A stretch of DNA of 64,000 nt from Leptospira andrefontaineae (GTDB lineage: Bacteria; Spirochaetota; Leptospiria; Leptospirales; Leptospiraceae): the NCBI RefSeq assembly GCF_004770105.1, contig NZ_RQEY01000019.1, positions 248,001-312,000 on the forward strand, written 5' to 3'. How positions within the stretch are numbered: the stretch's first letter is position 1; every line of letters starts with the position of its first letter. The translations under genes and the position numbers were made by a program. The notes beneath the pieces are model-generated. The model was not told the origin of the DNA, did not search any database, and saw only the letters and a list, made by a program, of their open reading frames with translations. Shown in pieces: positions 59,855-64,000 of the stretch.

Positions 59855-61420
59855 TTAGAAGAATAAGCTTACAGAGAAGGTCATGGACCAGATATATCCG
59901 CCGTAATTATAGCTTGGATTCCTTTCTGTCGGGAAAGTTTTATTGATCTCCACGTTTTTCAACTGTTGGTTTGTAATCGCTAAATCGAATATCACTGGGT
60001 TTTTCAACCTGTCCTTCAAGAAAGCAAAGTTTCTCCCGTTGAATATATAGGAAACCCCGACGGAATAGATCATACGATCATTATCCATCCAGTTGTTTTC
60101 TCCTGAATAATGAGGAACAGGAGAAGGTCTCTTTCCGATACCACCTCTGAACTTCAAGAATGGACGGAAAGCATACTCGGCTCCCATACGAACGTTGGTT
60201 GTATCATTGAAATTTAGAGGTTCGGAATATTTTTCTTTAATCCTAGAAAGTTTATACAAACTCCAGATCTCTCTGTTCACATCCAAGTTTAATTGAAGTT
60301 TTTCTGTAGGTCGGAATCCAATACCGTAAGACCAAACTCTAGGGTTGTACTGATCCAATAATGCTAGATCGAAATCCAATTGGATCCCTAAAAGAGTAGT
60401 CTGAGCACGAGCAGGAATCGGGTCCGCAGACAAATAAGTTTCTCTCTTATAGGAAACCCCAGCGCTCCATTTTCCGTACGTAAATTGGAGTCCGTAAGTA
60501 GGGTTGATGATAGGTTTTAATGTTAAAACTACTTGTGAGTTCGCTTGAACTGGATCAGGAGAGATCGGAACATCTTTTAACAAGATCGCACCGGAACCAC
60601 CTGCAAGTGCAGTGATACCAACTCCGGCAAAAAGACGATCTTTCCAAAGTTCCACACCGACCCCAGCCATGATGGTTGGACGTTCATTACTTTTTCCTGA
60701 TTGAAGGTATCTAGGAACAGTAGGGTTCTGATCGTTCACCACCATCAAGTTCCCGGAAGCAGGAACGATAGCGTTTAATCCAAAACGAATGGTTCTACCT
60801 ATATCGAAAATTTCGTTTAGGTTCATCGTAAAACCCAAACCAACATAACTGTCGTCAGGGTTCTTAGTGTTCTCATTCTTAGGTGCGTTATTTTTTAATG
60901 TAGGATTCGCGTAAGTTCCTAAGAAAGACACTTCATGATAAGGACGGTTCGGGCGGAGAAGAGGTTGATAAGTAAACATCCCCTTTCCCATATTAGCAAA
61001 GCCGTCTCTGAAATTAAACCAAGCTCTTTTATACCACTTATCAGGAGGAGCACCTGCTTCAGTTTGAGGTTCAGTGTTGAGTAAAGGACCTTCTTGAGGA
61101 ATAGGATTCCCATTCGCATCCTTAGGAACTTCTCCATTAGCTGCTGCTTCTTTCTCTTTTTCTTTTTGTTCCCATTGAGCGATGAACAAATCTGCTTCGT
61201 TCAATCTTCCCAAACCGGCAACGTTATAGAAAACTGCAGATGAGTTATTAACCGTAGCGGTAACTGCTCCCGCCATCCCGGCTGCACCCGCGTGAGCACC
61301 ATAAATATCCCCGTAACTACCGGCAGTCAGCTCGGATGTGCCGACTCCTAATATCCCTAGGACTGCGAGGATAATTCTCGACCTGGAGATAATTTTTTGA
61401 CTATAAGCTCTGTTTCGCAT
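59855..61420 (-). CDS. Outer-membrane porin of the FadL/OmpP1 family
   Basis: A 521-residue outer-membrane beta-barrel. After the signal peptide (about 1-33) the N-terminal plug region reads GDIYGAHAGAAGMAGAVTA with NNSSAVFYNVAGLGRL, typical of FadL/OmpP1. The last residue is Phe (SLFF), as barrels require. A low-complexity insert rich in Glu, Lys and Pro follows near 88-125. FadL-type channels pass hydrophobic compounds. It has a 279-base upstream gap. Confidence 0.87.
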   Translation of the reverse strand: MRNRAYSQKIISRSRIILAVLGILGVGTSELTAGSYGDIYGAHAGAAGMAGAVTATVNNSSAVFYNVAGLGRLNEADLFIAQWEQKEKEKEAAANGEVPKDANGNPIPQEGPLLNTEPQTEAGAPPDKWYKRAWFNFRDGFANMGKGMFTYQPLLRPNRPYHEVSFLGTYANPTLKNNAPKNENTKNPDDSYVGLGFTMNLNEIFDIGRTIRFGLNAIVPASGNLMVVNDQNPTVPRYLQSGKSNERPTIMAGVGVELWKDRLFAGVGITALAGGSGAILLKDVPISPDPVQANSQVVLTLKPIINPTYGLQFTYGKWSAGVSYKRETYLSADPIPARAQTTLLGIQLDFDLALLDQYNPRVWSYGIGFRPTEKLQLNLDVNREIWSLYKLSRIKEKYSEPLNFNDTTNVRMGAEYAFRPFLKFRGGIGKRPSPVPHYSGENNWMDNDRMIYSVGVSYIFNGRNFAFLKDRLKNPVIFDLAITNQQLKNVEINKTFPTERNPSYNYGGYIWSMTFSVSLFF

Positions 61421-61699
61421 TTTCCTTCCTGCTTTGAACCAATTCCATAACTTACCCTAACCCATCTAGAATTGGCTGATCTCTTTATTACACATCAGTT
61501 ATTTTTTAAAAATTTTCCGTATCTTAGCGGAAAGCCTAAAATTGTCCACTAAAATCAAAAAATGAGCCATTGGTCATTTTAATGCGTATATTGATAAAAA
61601 TAGTTAAAATTGGAAGATAAGTATCGATTATTGTAAAAGAATGAACGCTACATATATTTTTGAGTTTTAAAGAAGGACCAAAAAACTCAGTTTAAGTGC
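61421..61699. other. Intergenic region upstream of the FadL-like gene
   Basis: No gene seen in 279 AT-rich bases. A TTCCG/CGGAA-type short hairpin lies near 61517-61535. It contains the FadL promoter, which I cannot place exactly, and the end of the ClC transcript. Confidence 0.5.
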
Positions 61700-63541
61700 C
61701 TAAACCGGCTTAGAAGACCGAGTCTTTTCAAAATATATCGAAATGATGTCAGCATAACGTAAATATCCCAAATATTTTCCATTCTCTTCCACCGGAATCT
61801 TATCCATCCCCCTATCTAAGAGGGTTTTGAAGGTATTCGCCAGGTTTGTATGGACGGAAATCGGAAGAATCGATGTATCAGCCACATCTTTCACAAGGAT
61901 CAGGTTTTGGGTAAGATCTCTACCTTCTAAAAATAAGCGGCTTGTACGTAGGGAGATCATTCCGAAGTAGTTTCCATCTTCCTGCAAGACTATATAGTCG
62001 CTTGCGTTGATCTTAAGCGCTTCTTCTTCCAACTTAGAAAGAAGGGTAGAAGTTTTGACCTCCGCAATATTTCTAAGTTTGCCCCGAATATCTTGGATGA
62101 GGATACCTTCTAATAAGTCCCGATTCATATCCCAATCATGAGCTGGAGATTGGAAGCGAGTGTTCTTTTGGCTTTTGTACAAATTCAGTTTATGAGAGAG
62201 AACAAAAGTGATGATCGAAACAATCATCAAAGGGGGAAGAAGAGAATAACTTCCTATGATCTCGCAAATCATCACCATTCCTGCAATCGGAGCGCTTGCT
62301 ATGCCCGCATAAAAAGCACCCATCCCGACTAGAACAAAAGATGCAACAGACACTTGGTAACCTAAGACTAAATTTGCAAATGTTCCAAGTGCTCCTCCTA
62401 ACATTCCACCTATGAATAAGGAAGGTCCGAACATTCCTGCAGATCCCCCGGTTCCTATCGTAAATGAAGTGGTGATAATTTTTAAGAATGCGAGAAGTAA
62501 GAAAAAGAATATGATCTGCATATCTTGATCCAAATAAGAACTGTAATTTGGAAATTGAAAACTACCTTCTAAAACATCTTGTAATACACCGGCTCCAGTA
62601 CCCAGAACTTCAGGTAAAAAATAACCTATGATCCCTACGGGAATTCCGCCTAATGCAGGCTTGATCCACGTGGGAAATTTCCAAGACTTGGACCATTCTT
62701 GCATGAATTGAAATACCTTAATAAGAAAGGCTCCATTCAAATAACAAACGATCCCTAAGAATAAATAGAAGATAAGCTCTTTATATTCTATAAATCCGAT
62801 CTCAGGAACTTTGTAAACAGAACCGAATCCGTTAAAAGAAGAGTATGTTAAGAATGCGGTTACAGAAGAGATAATACAAGGAACCAATGTATCACTTTCT
62901 ATATCTTCTCTGTACATCATTTCAACAGAGGTCAAGGCTCCACCTAGAGGAGCATGAAAGATAGCTCCAAGTCCTCCTGCAGTTCCTGCGAGTAATAATG
63001 TACGCCTCGCCCTTGCGCCTGCTTTGGTTATGTTAGCGACAAGCGAACCGAATCCTGCACCGATAAGAGAGATAGGGCCTTCTTTTCCTCCGCTTCCGCC
63101 GGATGATAATGTGAATATAGTCGCGATCGACTTGATCAGAGGGACTTTCGGATCTACTTTACCTTCTCTATTATGAAATGAATCTATTAATGAATCCGTT
63201 CCGGTTCCTGCAGAATCAGGAGAGAATTTCCAGATAATCCAGCCTGCAATCAGTCCTCCTAAAATAGGTAGAACCAAAAGAACCCATCTTCCTAAATAAA
63301 TAGACGGGATCGGCTCCAAAGAAACGAAATATTCGCCCCCAGAATGTGTATTATGTAAACCGGATATTGATTCTAAGGAAATATATTCTGCCCAGGCAAG
63401 GGCTCTAGAAAAAAGGAGGGCCCCCAAACCGGAAACGATCCCGGTTAGGACGCAATACAAATATAAGGATCTTCTGCCCTTAATCGTGAAATAAGATGAA
63501 ATAGGTCTTAGTCGGAATTTTGTTAAGATGTTTCCGAACAT
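61700..63541 (-). CDS. ClC-type chloride transporter with C-terminal CBS pair
   Basis: A 613-residue protein with about 11 hydrophobic segments. The selectivity motifs are present: SGGSGGKEGP (the gating glutamate is in KEGP, matching Glu148 of E. coli ClC) and GTGGSAGMFGPSLFIGG. Two CBS domains occupy about 475-605, which usually bind adenosine nucleotides and regulate transport. Retention of the gating glutamate fits a Cl-/H+ exchanger or channel; the choice cannot be made from sequence. Confidence 0.93.
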   Translation of the reverse strand: MFGNILTKFRLRPISSYFTIKGRRSLYLYCVLTGIVSGLGALLFSRALAWAEYISLESISGLHNTHSGGEYFVSLEPIPSIYLGRWVLLVLPILGGLIAGWIIWKFSPDSAGTGTDSLIDSFHNREGKVDPKVPLIKSIATIFTLSSGGSGGKEGPISLIGAGFGSLVANITKAGARARRTLLLAGTAGGLGAIFHAPLGGALTSVEMMYREDIESDTLVPCIISSVTAFLTYSSFNGFGSVYKVPEIGFIEYKELIFYLFLGIVCYLNGAFLIKVFQFMQEWSKSWKFPTWIKPALGGIPVGIIGYFLPEVLGTGAGVLQDVLEGSFQFPNYSSYLDQDMQIIFFFLLLAFLKIITTSFTIGTGGSAGMFGPSLFIGGMLGGALGTFANLVLGYQVSVASFVLVGMGAFYAGIASAPIAGMVMICEIIGSYSLLPPLMIVSIITFVLSHKLNLYKSQKNTRFQSPAHDWDMNRDLLEGILIQDIRGKLRNIAEVKTSTLLSKLEEEALKINASDYIVLQEDGNYFGMISLRTSRLFLEGRDLTQNLILVKDVADTSILPISVHTNLANTFKTLLDRGMDKIPVEENGKYLGYLRYADIISIYFEKTRSSKPV

Positions 63542-63550
63542 AAAGGATCC

Positions 63551-64000
63551 TTAAAATGATTTGGAAACCGAAATCTCCATGATCCGATTATGAGTATATG
63601 TATCTTGCCAACCGCCGACCATTCTATATAATCTAGGAATGATCAACAAACCGATGAACACAGGTGCTCCGGGAGAATCCAAAACATTTCCAGAAGCGGT
63701 AGGCTTTAAGAAGTAGGACTCAAGAGCGCTGTTCTTTTCCATAGTAGTGGTCGCATAATAATATCCAATCCCCGCCAGTAAAAGATCCAAACCTATATAA
63801 CCAAACATACTTTTGATCCTATCCGAGCCTCCGTATACTGGAGATTTATAAGAATTATAAAAAACGGATGCAGCAGGTTGGATGAGAGCCAAAGACTCAC
63901 TCCAAAAATAATTCTTACGATAAGGTTCGAACTTTGCCTCTTCCGAAACGTCAGCATAATTTGCAAGTCCACCAGTTAATTCTTTTTTAGTAAGTTCTTC
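63551..64000 (-). CDS. Hypothetical protein, 5' end outside window
   Basis: The frame is open to the right edge, giving at least 149 codons; a TTG at 63892 would be an internal start, but the codons before it (including KFEPYRKNYFW) continue the frame without a stop, so the gene probably begins further out. There are a few hydrophobic stretches (GYIGLDLLLAGIGYYYA, FIGLLIIPRLY). No family recognised. It is nine bases upstream of the ClC gene. Confidence 0.6.
   Translation of the reverse strand, partial: EELTKKELTGGLANYADVSEEAKFEPYRKNYFWSESLALIQPAASVFYNSYKSPVYGGSDRIKSMFGYIGLDLLLAGIGYYYATTTMEKNSALESYFLKPTASGNVLDSPGAPVFIGLLIIPRLYRMVGGWQDTYTHNRIMEISVSKSF

Overview
The window looks like part of a Leptospira (spirochaete) chromosome. 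I base this on recognising the proteins, not on a search. Base composition is moderate (about 40% G+C by eye), many products carry spirochaete-style lipobox signals, and a membrane 7TM-DISM/AraC regulator, cobalamin genes and an added short type IIA topoisomerase are present. Nitrate assimilation genes and the composition fit a saprophytic or intermediate species better than L. interrogans. I see no insertion sequence, prophage, CRISPR array or rRNA operon; this is mostly core chromosome with several unusual regulatory sites.

Left part (1-11.9 kb): a tightly overlapping minus-strand block encodes an ABC exporter with GldG-like and DUF4340-like subunits, a Yip1-like membrane protein and the start of the muropeptide ligase Mpl. 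Plus-strand genes follow: a FabD/FAS-beta-like acyltransferase behind a TetR-like operator, a two-module DUF2779 nuclease-like protein, argG-coaD-ndk with a strong terminator, and a 58-codon gene with a structured leader.

Nitrate island (12-24.5 kb): a 1170-residue nitrate reductase fused to its own FAD/NAD and [2Fe-2S] electron-input module diverges from narK-nirB-nirD-sumT, followed by moaCB and moeA. Transporter, nitrate reductase, nitrite reductase, siroheme methyltransferase and molybdenum-cofactor enzymes therefore sit together. Both divergent promoters match sigma-54 (GG-N10-GC), with inverted repeats between them. Isocitrate dehydrogenase follows behind its own palindrome.

Middle (24.5-48.7 kb): a PAS histidine kinase with a response regulator; a ferredoxin divergent from an exported GMC oxidoreductase pair; tRNA-Ser(GGA); an aminotransferase; a membrane-anchored AraC regulator; a four-hairpin RNA candidate; an NTF2-like protein with a sigma factor; an M14-type peptidase; a MotB-like/lipoprotein operon; a DUF455 protein with an RsbW-like kinase; gltX; a minimal type IIA topoisomerase pair; a hydrolase; an amine oxidase.

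Right part (48.7-64 kb): a cobalamin riboswitch precedes two surface-type lipoproteins and cobT-cobS-cobC. Then come a von Willebrand A protein, two tandem MuiA/DUF4139 proteins, a sterol-desaturase-family enzyme, a FadL-type porin, a ClC transporter with CBS domains, and a hypothetical gene cut by the window edge.
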